Shown in pieces: positions 26,680 to 35,767 of a stretch of DNA of 64,000 bases (positions are counted from its first letter, which is position 1; each line of letters starts with the position of its first letter). The position numbers and the translations under genes are program-made. Below the pieces are notes generated by a model that did no database searches, was not told the origin of the DNA, and saw only the letters and a list, made by a program, of their open reading frames with translations. The stretch comes from Lachnospiraceae bacterium. Its GTDB lineage: Bacteria > Bacillota > Clostridia > Lachnospirales > Lachnospiraceae. The stretch is from the NCBI GenBank assembly GCA_024698705.1, contig JAILQX010000029.1:1-64000 (forward strand), written 5' to 3'.

Positions 26680-28431
26680 TTACTCTTCTATCAGGCCTTT
26701 AGGCAACCAATGTTTAAGCATGTTTTCCAGTTCCAGCGGCACAATCGGCTTTGAAAGATAATCATCAAATCCCTGTTTGATAAATGAATCCTTGGCACCC
26801 GAAAGTGCATTCGCCGTAAGAACGATTATTGGTGTACTGTCGCACAAATGCTCATTCCTGATGATGTTCAGGGCTTCCGTTCCGTCCATCTCGGGCATCA
26901 TCTGGTCAAGCAAAACTATATCGTAGATATTGTTTTTTATCATATCTATACATTCCTGACCTCCGCCGGCCATATCTATCTTGATAGACGTAGCCTTGAG
27001 CAGGTTCTTTACGACAATAAGGTTCATCTTATTGTCATCGACCGCAAGAATGCGTGCCTTCGGAGCATGGAATGAAGGTTTATACTTGGATTTCTCGTTG
27101 GAAGGAATGTTCTTGTTGAACTTGAAGTCAAAATCACCGATCTCATCACGCCGCATAACCTTTTGGGGTAATGTAACGATGAATTCACTTCCCTTGTTAT
27201 ACTCACTTATTACATCGATCTTACCGTGCATAAGCTTTACGTAACCGCCGACGATCGAAAGCCCCAGGCCGGTACCTTCGATATTCTTATTTCGTGATTC
27301 CTCCAAACGTTGAAAAGAATTGAACAGCTTATTTATATCCTGCTTTTTGATACCACGCCCCGTATCCTTAACGCTCATTATAAGATCGATCTGTGATTTA
27401 TTGGATCTGTTGGCAAAATCAACATTAAGTGTTATCGTGCCTTCGTCCGTATATTTGCAAGCATTGGTTAAAAGGTTCAATATGATCTGTCTGATACGAA
27501 CCTCATCACCGTACAGATAGTTGGGTATCTGAGGATTTAATTTAAGCTTAAGACCCAGATTTTTCTTTTCGGCCCTTTCTTTGATCATGTTCATAAGATC
27601 GTTAACAACAGTACTTAACTGATATTCGACTCTTATGATGGCAACCTTACCGGATTCGATCTTGGACAGATCCAAAATATCGTTTATAAGGGCCAAAAGC
27701 ATATTGCCGGAACTTGCGATATTCCGTGAGTATTCGGAGATCTGCGGATCGTGACTCTCTCGAGTGATCATCTCATTCATACCGAGGACGGCATTGATAG
27801 GAGTACGGATCTCATGCGACATATTTGAAAGGAAATCAGATTTCGACTTTGCTGCATTTCTTGCATCATCAACCTTGATCTCAACAACTCGGAGCATATC
27901 ATCAAGACTTCGCTCCTGTTCCTTACTCTTAAGCCTTTCATATTCGATCGTATCTATTATCTGACGTGCTACAAAGCTTACACCGTTTATCTCAAGAAAT
28001 ACTATCAGAAATTTAAACTGATCCAATGTAACATTGTGTGTGGCTATTTCATAGAAAAACAGTATTAGTATACTCAGATCGCTTAATACGTTCTGGAATG
28101 AAATAAGTTTCTTATCCAGATACATAAGGGTCAGAGCCGTGTGCAGAAACATTGTGGTAAAGAACAATGTTATCGAATTCCATGCGAAATAAAGCGCAAA
28201 AGACATACAAATATAAGAAAATAAAAACATTCTCGGATGCTTGTAGTCATCAATAAGCTCATTTTTGTAAAGAAATCCGGGCAAAAGACCTATTATGATA
28301 AGTCCGACCGCGATACCGATCCTTCCACCCTTGCTCATACCTGAATTAACGGCTAGTCCCCACCAGCATATGGTGATACCGATAATATAAAATAACAGAT
28401 TTATATATCTTGCCATTCCTTTAGTTTCCAC
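26680..28431 (-). CDS. Hybrid sensor histidine kinase with receiver domain
   Basis: 583 residues. Six or so membrane helices occupy residues 1-165 without a sizeable external loop, so the sensor is probably membrane-embedded. Then come a coiled-coil linker, the HisKA domain with FLSNMSHEIRTPINAVLG (phospho-His near 204), an HATPase_c domain (NLLTNACKYT, DTGRGI, GTGLGLSIV), and a C-terminal receiver with LAVDDNKMN, acceptor Asp near 505 (LLDQMMPEMDG) and LSKPI. There is no output domain, so phosphotransfer to an unlinked protein is likely. A GTG start at 28431 is preferred because GGGGGTGA lies upstream within the preceding gene, which it overlaps by 11 bases. Confidence 0.9.
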   Translation of the reverse strand: METKGMARYINLLFYIIGITICWWGLAVNSGMSKGGRIGIAVGLIIIGLLPGFLYKNELIDDYKHPRMFLFSYICMSFALYFAWNSITLFFTTMFLHTALTLMYLDKKLISFQNVLSDLSILILFFYEIATHNVTLDQFKFLIVFLEINGVSFVARQIIDTIEYERLKSKEQERSLDDMLRVVEIKVDDARNAAKSKSDFLSNMSHEIRTPINAVLGMNEMITRESHDPQISEYSRNIASSGNMLLALINDILDLSKIESGKVAIIRVEYQLSTVVNDLMNMIKERAEKKNLGLKLKLNPQIPNYLYGDEVRIRQIILNLLTNACKYTDEGTITLNVDFANRSNKSQIDLIMSVKDTGRGIKKQDINKLFNSFQRLEESRNKNIEGTGLGLSIVGGYVKLMHGKIDVISEYNKGSEFIVTLPQKVMRRDEIGDFDFKFNKNIPSNEKSKYKPSFHAPKARILAVDDNKMNLIVVKNLLKATSIKIDMAGGGQECIDMIKNNIYDIVLLDQMMPEMDGTEALNIIRNEHLCDSTPIIVLTANALSGAKDSFIKQGFDDYLSKPIVPLELENMLKHWLPKGLIEE

Positions 28432-29350
28432 CTGCAGTCACCCCCTTGGGAACAACGAGATGTAAACCGTTGTGTACTATTTCCAGCTTTATGGTACCGC
28501 CGAATGTGGATACCTCTCCGTCCATATTAAACGGGATCGGACCGTCATCCAGACGTCTGATATAAATGCTTTGAACATCACCGTATTCGGCGATCATCTC
28601 CAGTTCACGTGTCTTGTGCTTGAACATCTTTATGGTAATTGGAATTGACCACAGCCTTCTGGCATCCTGTCTTAAAAGCATATATTTACCCTTGCCGTCC
28701 GTGGTATCGGGATCTTCATATACCTGAATCGAACCACCTATGATATTGCCGTTTCCGAAAAATATCTCCGTAAAATCATCAACATAATGCTTATCGCCCG
28801 CCGTTATCTCGCATTTGATCGTCCTGGTATGAAACAAAGCACTTATAAGTGAAAGAAAATACGGAAGCTGATTCCATACGGAATAAAGGAATCTGTAATC
28901 ATCAAGCTTTTCAACCATACGTGTATCTATACCGGTCGAACATGTGTTGATACATACTCCTTTGTTATTATAACGGATATAATCAACGTCGATAACATCT
29001 CCGTTGATCAGTTCTTCAATATTCGTAAATCTCTTCTGATCTTCTTTTTTGAAAGTTTTTAGATAGTCATTGGTATGACCGCAAGGAAAAAAAGCAACTT
29101 CGACATTGTCGAGGTCTTTTATGTCATTAATGATATTCTTGAATGTTCCGGAGCCTCCGCAACAATATATCCTTATTTTTTCATCCTCAAAGATATGCTC
29201 TATCTTTTTGATTAGAGTTGCTTCATAACCGGCAGAACGGGTATCAAATATATAGTATTCGATATCGGTCAGTCTTGAGATCTGTTCACGAAGTGAATCG
29301 GCGAAATTTCTCTTGCCGGCCATGGGATTAACTATAAATACATGAACCAT
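28421..29350 (-). CDS. Diacylglycerol/sphingosine kinase-fold protein with altered GGDGT motif
   Basis: 309 residues from ATG 29350 (GGGG seven bases upstream). The fold is recognisable by the start VHVFIVNPMAGK, the PCGHTNDYLKTF segment (canonical PxGTxNDF) and the C-terminal NMDGEV. However, the nucleotide-binding signature GGDGTxNE reads GGSGTFKN, so the conserved Asp is Ser67. Family members phosphorylate diacylglycerol or related lipids with ATP. This change may impair catalysis or shift nucleotide use. The overlap with the histidine kinase downstream suggests coexpression. Confidence 0.8.
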   Translation of the reverse strand: MVHVFIVNPMAGKRNFADSLREQISRLTDIEYYIFDTRSAGYEATLIKKIEHIFEDEKIRIYCCGGSGTFKNIINDIKDLDNVEVAFFPCGHTNDYLKTFKKEDQKRFTNIEELINGDVIDVDYIRYNNKGVCINTCSTGIDTRMVEKLDDYRFLYSVWNQLPYFLSLISALFHTRTIKCEITAGDKHYVDDFTEIFFGNGNIIGGSIQVYEDPDTTDGKGKYMLLRQDARRLWSIPITIKMFKHKTRELEMIAEYGDVQSIYIRRLDDGPIPFNMDGEVSTFGGTIKLEIVHNGLHLVVPKGVTAGGN

Positions 29351-29391
29351 AATCATACCCCGCTGTAACCACAATTCATAAATATATTATA

Positions 29392-29724
29392 CTAGATTTC
29401 TACGATTTTTCCACCTTTCCATATTCTTTCGAGGTCATAAAATTCGCGGCTTTCCTTATCAAAGATATGAATAATGAAATCCCTGTAATCCATAAGTATC
29501 CAGTTGGCGTTATTGTAACCTTCAACAGACTTGGGTTCAAAGCCGGCTTTTGCAAGTTCTTCTTCGACAAAATCCGTCATCGCGTGTAATTGATTGACAT
29601 TATTACCCGATGCGATTATAAAATGATCGGCCATCACACTGATTTCGCTGATATCGATGATCTTAATATCTTCCGCTTTCTTTTCGGAAAGTTTGTCATA
29701 TATGAGTTTAAGGGTTTCCGTCAT
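29392..29724 (-). CDS. rsfS: Ribosome silencing factor RsfS
   Basis: 110-residue protein that binds L14 and blocks subunit joining when nutrients are scarce. The signature stretches KIIDISEISVMADHFIIASG, WILMDYRDFIIHIF and REFYDLERIW are all present. It overlaps yqeK by four bases (ATGA type), in the classic yqeK-rsfS order. Confidence 0.95.
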   Translation of the reverse strand: MTETLKLIYDKLSEKKAEDIKIIDISEISVMADHFIIASGNNVNQLHAMTDFVEEELAKAGFEPKSVEGYNNANWILMDYRDFIIHIFDKESREFYDLERIWKGGKIVEI

Positions 29725-30305
29725 GTTGTTTTCTCCGTTATATTTCTGTAATATTCGTATGCTTCGATCGTTAGCGGATCGATATCGTCTTCTTTTATAG
29801 ACTTGAGATATAAGATCGTAGATTCGTATATCTTTAAAACGGCTGTGTCTATATCTTCGAATGCAAGTCTCCTGATATGGTCCAAATTGGGAAGAGGTCT
29901 TCTCGAAGGTTCGATATAATCAGCAACAAATATTATCTTTTCGAGCAGATCCATCGCCTTTTTCCCTGTAGTATGCCATCTTATTGCCGAACAGACTTTT
30001 TCATCCGTTTCATTATACTCTTCTTTAGCAAGAACAGAACCGACCTTGGAATGAAGCAATGCGTTAACACTTTTTCTGTCATATTCACTGACTTCTATAT
30101 CATGCTTCTCGCAATAATCAAGGAGTTCTTCATCTGACATGGATTTGGCACAGTCATGCAATAACCCCGCCCTGTAGGCAGTATCAATATTATATTCATA
30201 GCGCATGGCCAAACATGCCGCCGTATAAGCCACTCCCACCGAATGAAGGTATCTTTTCGGCTTCAGTGTGGACATTAATCTGTCCGTGATCTCATCGTAG
30301 TTCAT
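29721..30305 (-). CDS. yqeK: HD-domain phosphohydrolase YqeK (Ap4A hydrolase)
   Basis: 194 residues with HD-domain metal ligands: HSVGVAYTAA near 21, LLHDCAKS near 50, LHSKVG near 85 and a later ADYIEP with Asp. YqeK enzymes cleave diadenosine tetraphosphate symmetrically into two ADP. It sits between nadD and rsfS, one base after the nadD stop codon, as in most Firmicutes. Confidence 0.93.
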   Translation of the reverse strand: MNYDEITDRLMSTLKPKRYLHSVGVAYTAACLAMRYEYNIDTAYRAGLLHDCAKSMSDEELLDYCEKHDIEVSEYDRKSVNALLHSKVGSVLAKEEYNETDEKVCSAIRWHTTGKKAMDLLEKIIFVADYIEPSRRPLPNLDHIRRLAFEDIDTAVLKIYESTILYLKSIKEDDIDPLTIEAYEYYRNITEKTT

Positions 30306-30306
30306 A

Positions 30307-30921
30307 TCAGTCTCTGTACAAATTGAATTTGTTGATATAGTTCAGTGTATCTTCCGTGATCATGTATTTAACGGTCTTGCCTTCTTTTATGCGTTGTCTT
30401 ATCTCGGTAGATGAAATATCTATATAAGGGCACGTGAGGATCCTTATGGAGGAATTATATTTGCTCATAAGTTCCTCGGACTTCTTTTCAAGTTCCTCAA
30501 GACTCTGTCCCTTTCTTACAGCAACAAGGATGGTGGCATTTTCCATTATACTCTCGGTGTTTTTCCAAAGTTCGATCTGGAAAAGCGAATCCGCTCCGAT
30601 TATAAGATAATACTCGGTATCGGGATTCATCCTTTTGAGTTCTTCAAGTGTTTCATAGGTATAGGAATTTCCGGGACGATCTGTTTCAATCGTTGAAAGT
30701 GCAAAATGCGGATTATCATCAATGGCTCCGCCTGTCATAGTTATCCTTTTCTTCTTGTCAAGAACTATGTTGGGGTCCTTGAAATGGCTTATTCCGGTGG
30801 GAATAAAAAGGATCTCATCAAGCTTATACTCATCATAGGCATGCTCTGCCAGTATCAGATGTCCGATGTGGATCGGATTGAACGTTCCGCCGATAATACC
30901 GACTTTCTTATGATCTTTCAT
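30307..30921 (-). CDS. nadD: Nicotinate-nucleotide adenylyltransferase
   Basis: Adenylates nicotinate mononucleotide to deamido-NAD. The nucleotidyltransferase motif GGTFNPIHIGHLILAE is near the N-terminus, LIIGADSLFQIELW in the middle, and the ISSTEIRQRI substrate-binding motif near residue 175. Length 204 residues is typical. Confidence 0.96.
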   Translation of the reverse strand: MKDHKKVGIIGGTFNPIHIGHLILAEHAYDEYKLDEILFIPTGISHFKDPNIVLDKKKRITMTGGAIDDNPHFALSTIETDRPGNSYTYETLEELKRMNPDTEYYLIIGADSLFQIELWKNTESIMENATILVAVRKGQSLEELEKKSEELMSKYNSSIRILTCPYIDISSTEIRQRIKEGKTVKYMITEDTLNYINKFNLYRD

Positions 30922-30939
30922 ATTTGCCTCCGTAACTCC

Positions 30940-31233
30940 CTATCTGGGTAACAATATCTTCGGATTGTCATCATTGGGTTTATATAATACAATTTTCTTC
31001 CCGATCACCTGAACTAAAGTTGAACCTGTACGTTCCGCCAGAATACCTGCTATCTCTCGCGGATCATCCATACAGTTTTTGAGGACGCTGATCTTTATCA
31101 GTTCTTTCTTGTTGAATGCCTCTCTTATGGCCTCTGTATATTCAGGTGTTATCGATGATTTACCGACCTGAAATATCGGATCGATGTTCATCGCTAAACT
31201 CATCAGATATGAGCGCTGTTTACTCGTCATCAT
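30940..31233 (-). CDS. yhbY: YhbY-family RNA-binding protein
   Basis: 97-residue CRM-domain protein associated with pre-50S ribosomes. The KQRSYLMSLAMNIDPIFQVGKSSIT start and the GxxG-like loop region with KIVLYKP near the end match YhbY. It lies between obg and nadD in the usual order. Confidence 0.93.
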   Translation of the reverse strand: MMTSKQRSYLMSLAMNIDPIFQVGKSSITPEYTEAIREAFNKKELIKISVLKNCMDDPREIAGILAERTGSTLVQVIGKKIVLYKPNDDNPKILLPR

Positions 31234-31241
31234 TATACTCC

Positions 31242-32528
31242 TTATTTGAAATAGTCAAAAGAAAGACCGTACATTCTTACCGTATCGCCTTCTTTTATTC
31301 CCAGTTCTTCAAGTTTTTCCAAAATACCGTTATCTTTCAGGAAGTTCTGGAAGAATACAAAACCTTTTTCACTGTCTAGATTTGTAAATCCGAGCATCTT
31401 CTCTATACGCGGTCCTTCGACAACATATTCCTTTTCATCCGGATCGTACTCGACCGTAAACGGTTCATCATATACGATATCTCTTTGCATATCATACTCA
31501 GGCTCGAAAATGACCGGTTCATCCCCTATCTCATCAAGCATATGTCTTACTTCATACAGGATCGCACTCAGTCCCTCACCTGTTGCGGCACTTATAGGAT
31601 ATACCTTAACGCCTTGGGGTTCAAATGTATTTTTAAGCTTAGCAATCACTTCATCTTTTGTATCTGGAATAAGATCGGTTTTGTTTGCAGCTATGATCTG
31701 AGGTCTTTTTGCAAGGTCTTCACTGTAATTTTTAAGTTCATTGTTTATCTTTACGATATCTTCTATCGGATCCCTGCCTTCCGAACCGGAAGCATCGACA
31801 ACATGTATGATTACTTTCGTACGTTCAACATGTCTTAAGAACTCATGACCGAGACCCACGCCCTCGCTTGCGCCTTCAATTAGACCGGGGATATCTGCTA
31901 TGACAAAGCCCTTTGCACCATCAAGATCGACAACACCCAGATAGGGATTTAATGTCGTAAAATGATAATTGGCTATCTTGGGTCTCGCATTGCTTACCAT
32001 TGTTAAGAAAGTACTTTTTCCTACGTTTGGATATCCGACCAAGCCCACATCCGCGATAACCTTGAGTTCAAGAAGTATCTTCATCTCAATTGCAGGCTGA
32101 CCCGGCTGCGCGTATTTGGGTGCCTGCATGCGGCTTGTTGCATAATGCTGGTTACCGTTACCGCCTCTGCCGCCAAGGAGCAATACAAATCTGCGGTTGT
32201 CTTTGCTCATATCGGTTATGACTTTTCCGGATTCCGCATCCTTGACAACAGTACCTTCAGGGACCTTTAATATGACATCCTTGCCGTTTTTTCCGTGACA
32301 ATTGCGTTTACCGCCGTCTTCACCGTGTTCGGCAAGATATTTCCTGACATTTCTGAAATCCACAAGAGTATTGAGACCGTCATCTATCTCAAGTATGACG
32401 CTCCCTCCGTTACCGCCGTCTCCGCCGTCGGGGCCGCCGTTAGGTACGTATTTTTCCCTTCTGAAGGAAACATGTCCGTCTCCGCCCTTACCGCTTCTGA
32501 CATAAATTGTTGCTCTGTCTGCAAACAT
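31242..32528 (-). CDS. obg: Obg family GTPase
   Basis: Essential GTPase in 50S assembly and stress control. A glycine-rich Obg fold (residues 1-157: VRSGKGGDGHVSFRREK) is followed by the G domain with G1 GYPNVGKST, G3 DIPGLIEGA and G4 NKTDLI, and a C-terminal OCT domain present in Gram-positive Obg (VEGPRIEKMLGFTN...). The start is ATG 32528 with GGAGG five bases upstream, not the earlier in-frame codon at 32543. About 428 residues. Confidence 0.97.
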   Translation of the reverse strand: MFADRATIYVRSGKGGDGHVSFRREKYVPNGGPDGGDGGNGGSVILEIDDGLNTLVDFRNVRKYLAEHGEDGGKRNCHGKNGKDVILKVPEGTVVKDAESGKVITDMSKDNRRFVLLLGGRGGNGNQHYATSRMQAPKYAQPGQPAIEMKILLELKVIADVGLVGYPNVGKSTFLTMVSNARPKIANYHFTTLNPYLGVVDLDGAKGFVIADIPGLIEGASEGVGLGHEFLRHVERTKVIIHVVDASGSEGRDPIEDIVKINNELKNYSEDLAKRPQIIAANKTDLIPDTKDEVIAKLKNTFEPQGVKVYPISAATGEGLSAILYEVRHMLDEIGDEPVIFEPEYDMQRDIVYDEPFTVEYDPDEKEYVVEGPRIEKMLGFTNLDSEKGFVFFQNFLKDNGILEKLEELGIKEGDTVRMYGLSFDYFK

Positions 32529-32550
32529 AAGACCTCCGTACAATGTCTAA

Positions 32551-32581
32551 AAAAGCTCCAAACGCAATGTTCGGAGCTTTT
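32551..32581 (-). terminator. Intrinsic terminator after rpmA
   Basis: AAAAGCTCC (32551-32559) and GGAGCTTTT (32573-32581) form a 9-pair stem; read on the minus strand it ends GGAGCTTTTTT. It lies between rpmA and obg and would partly separate the ribosomal-protein transcript from obg. Confidence 0.8.
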
Positions 32582-32588
32582 GAAAAAA

Positions 32589-32876
32589 CTATTTCTCTTC
32601 TACAGGATATACACTTGCCTGTTTTTTATCTCTTCCGAGTCTTTCGAATCTGAGTACACCGTCTGTAAGTGCAAACAATGTATCGTCACCGCCACGACCT
32701 ACGTTGATACCGGGATGGATCTTGGTACCACGCTGTCTGTAAAGTATATTACCTGCTTTAACGAACTGACCATCAGCTCTCTTAGCGCCAAGTCTTTTAG
32801 CTTCTGAATCTCTACCGTTCTTTGTAGAGCCAACACCCTTTTTGTGGGCGAAGAATTGAAGGTTTAACTTAAGCAT
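32589..32876 (-). CDS. rpmA: 50S ribosomal protein L27, with Prp-cleaved N-terminal extension
   Basis: 95 residues. The N-terminus [18 protein letters not shown] contains the Firmicute extension; Prp cuts after LQFFA so that mature L27 begins HKKGVGS, whose tail reaches the peptidyl transferase centre. The rest ([31 protein letters not shown]) is standard. The Prp gene lies three bases upstream. Confidence 0.97.
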   Translation of the reverse strand: MLKLNLQFFAHKKGVGSTKNGRDSEAKRLGAKRADGQFVKAGNILYRQRGTKIHPGINVGRGGDDTLFALTDGVLRFERLGRDKKQASVYPVEEK

Positions 32877-32879
32877 TTC

Positions 32880-33212
32880 TTACACCTCCTCGAATTTTAT
32901 ATCGATATATCTGCTGTCATATTGTTCCTGTATCTGTCTCAGACCGATCAGCATGGAATCAACCAGTAATGTTGCTTCTTTTGAAGGAACCTCAAGAAAA
33001 GTACATCTCATAATGGCTTTCTTCTCATCTGCAGTAACATCTATCCTGTCATCACATAATTCATCGATCGAATTGATCGTATTGGTGGTCAGTATCGAGA
33101 TCGCCGCACATACGATATCTTTTCCGGCTTTTGCAAATCCGGAATGTCCTTCTATGATAAATTCACTGTAATGATCATCTGATCTGTTCTTTCGGATACA
33201 TATTGTGGTCAT
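32880..33212 (-). CDS. prp: Ribosomal-processing cysteine protease Prp
   Basis: Removes the N-terminal extension of L27. 110 residues from ATG 33212 (GGGAG upstream); an in-frame GTG at 33224 is less likely. The catalytic pair is His (EGHSGFA) and Cys (DIVCAAIS). It is between rplU and rpmA, the standard position. Confidence 0.94.
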   Translation of the reverse strand: MTTICIRKNRSDDHYSEFIIEGHSGFAKAGKDIVCAAISILTTNTINSIDELCDDRIDVTADEKKAIMRCTFLEVPSKEATLLVDSMLIGLRQIQEQYDSRYIDIKFEEV

Positions 33213-33229
33213 ACGAACTCCCACATGCT

Positions 33230-33535
33230 CTAGGCATTGATCTTGTCAATCTTTATCTGTGTATAGAGCTGTCTGTGACCATTCTTCTTATGATAACCAG
33301 ATTTTCTCTTATACTTGTAAACAATGACCTTCTTGCCCTTACCCTGATCCATAACAGTAGCTGTTACACTGGCATTGGCAACATCATTTCCACATTTAAG
33401 ATCGGCATCTTTTACGGCGAGTACAGTATCGATCGTGATCTCGGAACCAACTTCTGCGTCAAGCTTTTCAACCTTGATGCAATCGCCTTCCTCAACCTTG
33501 TACTGCTTTCCGCCTGTTGCAATAATTGCGTACAT
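33230..33535 (-). CDS. rplU: 50S ribosomal protein L21
   Basis: 101-residue L21 with the family start [18 protein letters not shown] and C-terminal [17 protein letters not shown]. It heads the rplU-prp-rpmA operon behind a consensus promoter and a structured leader. A strong AGGAGGG ribosome site precedes it. Confidence 0.98.
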   Translation of the reverse strand: MYAIIATGGKQYKVEEGDCIKVEKLDAEVGSEITIDTVLAVKDADLKCGNDVANASVTATVMDQGKGKKVIVYKYKRKSGYHKKNGHRQLYTQIKIDKINA

Positions 33536-33612
33536 AGGTATTCCCTCCTATCATAAATCTCGCTAACTGTGGCGGCGCATGAGCGCACTTATAGCCTCGT
33601 TACGCGGCATAC
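33536..33612 (-). ncRNA. Candidate L21 leader (5' UTR of rplU-prp-rpmA)
   Basis: About 75 bases from the predicted start site to the rplU ribosome site. The minus-strand RNA can form nested stems: an outer UAAC/GUUA, then GGC/GCC, then GCGC/GCGC around a UCAU loop. Size and position fit the L21 leader class that lets ribosomal protein regulate its own operon. A covariance search is needed to confirm the family. Confidence 0.55.
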
Positions 33613-33618
33613 TCAAGT

Positions 33619-33647
33619 ATATTAGCATTTTCATGTATTAATGTCAA
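33619..33647 (-). promoter_or_regulatory. Consensus promoter of rplU operon
   Basis: On the minus strand TTGACA (33642-33647), 17-base spacer, TAATAT (33619-33624). The ten bases containing the -35 (TTAATGTCAA on +) recur at 33657-33666, a direct repeat 19 bases apart. Confidence 0.85.
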
Positions 33648-33722
33648 GAAAAATCGTTAATGTCAAACCGACCCAAATATCATTATTAGGTGATTCGCAA
33701 AATTATCTTTTATGAGTGTATC

Positions 33723-34520
33723 TTAAGCCATGCTGTTGTCAGGAAGTGCTTCCGGCTCATCATCCTTTATTGCGAGAACGCATACTACCATATATACAAT
33801 AAGAACTATGATCTCAACAAACATACTTACATTCAGACCGAGCATACCACCGAATCTGAATATGATAAATACAGGTATCTTTGCAATAAGTGTAAGTCTG
33901 AAAAGCTCGTTGCCCGCAAGTTCCTTTTTGCCGGCACTGTTGGCTATATATGCAACAAACTGGATTATGGCTGCGGCAAGGTAATAGATACCGATATAAA
34001 AAACAAGTATTAACGCAAACATGATGATAGTAAAAGGCATTACCATCGTATTGATATATTCAAACGCAGAATCTTTGTCTAACTGCGTACCCTTGATCTG
34101 CTTAAAATCATATGACTGGAACTGATTATTACTGAACATGGTGATCGTATCCGTACCGATTACTATAGCTGTCGCTACAGGCTCATCAAGCCCCATCAGA
34201 TAATCGCTCAGTTCTTTCTGGCTCATACCGGGGATCTCATTTGTAGCAAGAAAATATGTTCCTTCTTCAGAAAACTCGATCGGTTCGTCTATATCAAATT
34301 TCCCGTTCTTAAGTTCAAACTCAGGGCAGATAGGATATACTTCCTCGACAAAATCATTCATTATCACATTCATCCTGATGCTTGATACGGCAGCATAGAT
34401 CGTTATGAGAATGAGGATCGCAAGAAATATAACTCCGGGTCCTTTGCGGATCATGTACTTATATTTCGGGGGTACAAAAGAAAAAATCGGAATTGTAACA
34501 GGATTAAAATTATTGTTCAT
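33723..34520 (-). CDS. DUF1189-like membrane protein
   Basis: 265 residues. A short cytoplasmic N-terminus with aromatic residues (IFSFVPPKYKYMIRKGPG) precedes a membrane helix at ~32-52, an extracellular domain to ~160, and three or four helices near 165-255 ending in an acidic tail. This layout resembles the DUF1189 family, whose function is not known. It has its own promoter and is flanked by rplU and RNase G but shares neither transcript. Assignment is by pattern only. Confidence 0.6.
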   Translation of the reverse strand: MNNNFNPVTIPIFSFVPPKYKYMIRKGPGVIFLAILILITIYAAVSSIRMNVIMNDFVEEVYPICPEFELKNGKFDIDEPIEFSEEGTYFLATNEIPGMSQKELSDYLMGLDEPVATAIVIGTDTITMFSNNQFQSYDFKQIKGTQLDKDSAFEYINTMVMPFTIIMFALILVFYIGIYYLAAAIIQFVAYIANSAGKKELAGNELFRLTLIAKIPVFIIFRFGGMLGLNVSMFVEIIVLIVYMVVCVLAIKDDEPEALPDNSMA

Positions 34521-34556
34521 ATTGGCTCTCCCTTTCTTGTTTATGTTTTTCCAAAG

Positions 34557-34585
34557 AGTATAATAACAAATATTAAATATGTAAA
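34557..34585 (-). promoter_or_regulatory. Promoter of the DUF1189-like gene
   Basis: On the minus strand TTTACA (34580-34585), 17-base spacer, TATACT (34557-34562), about 36 bases before the start codon. Confidence 0.75.
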
Positions 34586-34636
34586 CAATATCATTTATGA
34601 CATATTTATTGTACTTATTTGGTATATGAGGGCAGA

Positions 34637-35767
34637 TTAAAGTGCTTTAAAATCATTTCTGTCAAATGATTCATAAACAGGCTTTGTCGTTTTCTTTCTT
34701 ATTATTTCTGCCAGTCCCAGTTTTGTTATATCGACAAATTCGCAGTTTTTGTCTTTTCTTATCTCTTTTTTCATAACTTCGATAAGTCTTTTTATGTATT
34801 CTTTTCCTGTCATGTTTATGAAATCTACGATAATGATGCCGGAAATATTGCGCAATCTCAGCTGTCTGGCTATCTCAGCGGCTGCTTCGGCATTTATATC
34901 AAATATATATTCCTGTTTATCCTTTTTGGATGCGCTTTTCGCTGTATTTACATCGATCACCGTCATCGCTTCCGTGTATTGGATGATCAGACTTCCGCCG
35001 CTTTTTAACCATATCTGTCTGCTTAACAATTCGCCGATCTTTGTTTCCAGACTGTATAGTTTTGATAAAGGATATTCATCCGTATAGAGCAAAGCTCCGT
35101 AAGCCCCCAGTCTGTCGCAGACAGACGGAATATCGGTTATCAATCTTTCAAAAGGTTCGTTTAAACCGAGGATGAATCTTTCATATTCGGGTTCTGATTC
35201 ATATAATAGTGTTCCGGCTGTCCTTGTCTTGGATCTTGACAATATATCATCCATCAAAGTTTCTTTATCACCGATCTCTTTTATCAGTTCTTCGATCGAG
35301 TCCGGATCAGCACAGCTTGTTCTTATAATGACGGAATATCCGGATATGCCTTTCAGTCTGTCCTTAAGTGTGTTTCTCATTTCTCCGGTGATCTTCCTGC
35401 TAATGCTGACGATCGGATCACTGTATTCCATGATACAGTATTTACCTGTAAGGCACAGCTTCATTGTAAGGGAAGCGTCTTTATTTCTCGAAGCATCTTT
35501 TACGACCTGAACGGCAATACAGTCGCCTTCATGTATCTTCTCGGTTCCATATGTTTCCGACATTGGAAGAAATCCCGTCATGTCGCCAAATTCCACAAAA
35601 CAGGCACCTAAGTTTTTTACAATATTTTTAACCTTGCCGACATATATGTTGCCTACAAGCCCAGAATCATCATCCGTAACGGATAATTGCTGCATCTTAC
35701 CGTCCACATCGAGCCATGCCACGGTCTTACCCATAAATTCAGTTATGCATACACCCGATCTTATCAA
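34637..35767 (-). CDS. rng: Short ribonuclease E/G family protein
   Basis: 376-residue endoribonuclease core. An S1 RNA-binding domain (GNIYVGKVKNIVKNLGACFVEFG) sits near residues 38-90. The catalytic region has VIDVNTAKS and IIVDFINM, which hold the two magnesium-binding aspartates. It is shorter than E. coli RNase G (~490) and lacks the zinc-link cysteine motif and what follows, a form found with TIGR03936 proteins in Clostridia. It overlaps the next gene upstream by four bases. Confidence 0.88.
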   Translation of the reverse strand: MIRSGVCITEFMGKTVAWLDVDGKMQQLSVTDDDSGLVGNIYVGKVKNIVKNLGACFVEFGDMTGFLPMSETYGTEKIHEGDCIAVQVVKDASRNKDASLTMKLCLTGKYCIMEYSDPIVSISRKITGEMRNTLKDRLKGISGYSVIIRTSCADPDSIEELIKEIGDKETLMDDILSRSKTRTAGTLLYESEPEYERFILGLNEPFERLITDIPSVCDRLGAYGALLYTDEYPLSKLYSLETKIGELLSRQIWLKSGGSLIIQYTEAMTVIDVNTAKSASKKDKQEYIFDINAEAAAEIARQLRLRNISGIIIVDFINMTGKEYIKRLIEVMKKEIRKDKNCEFVDITKLGLAEIIRKKTTKPVYESFDRNDFKAL

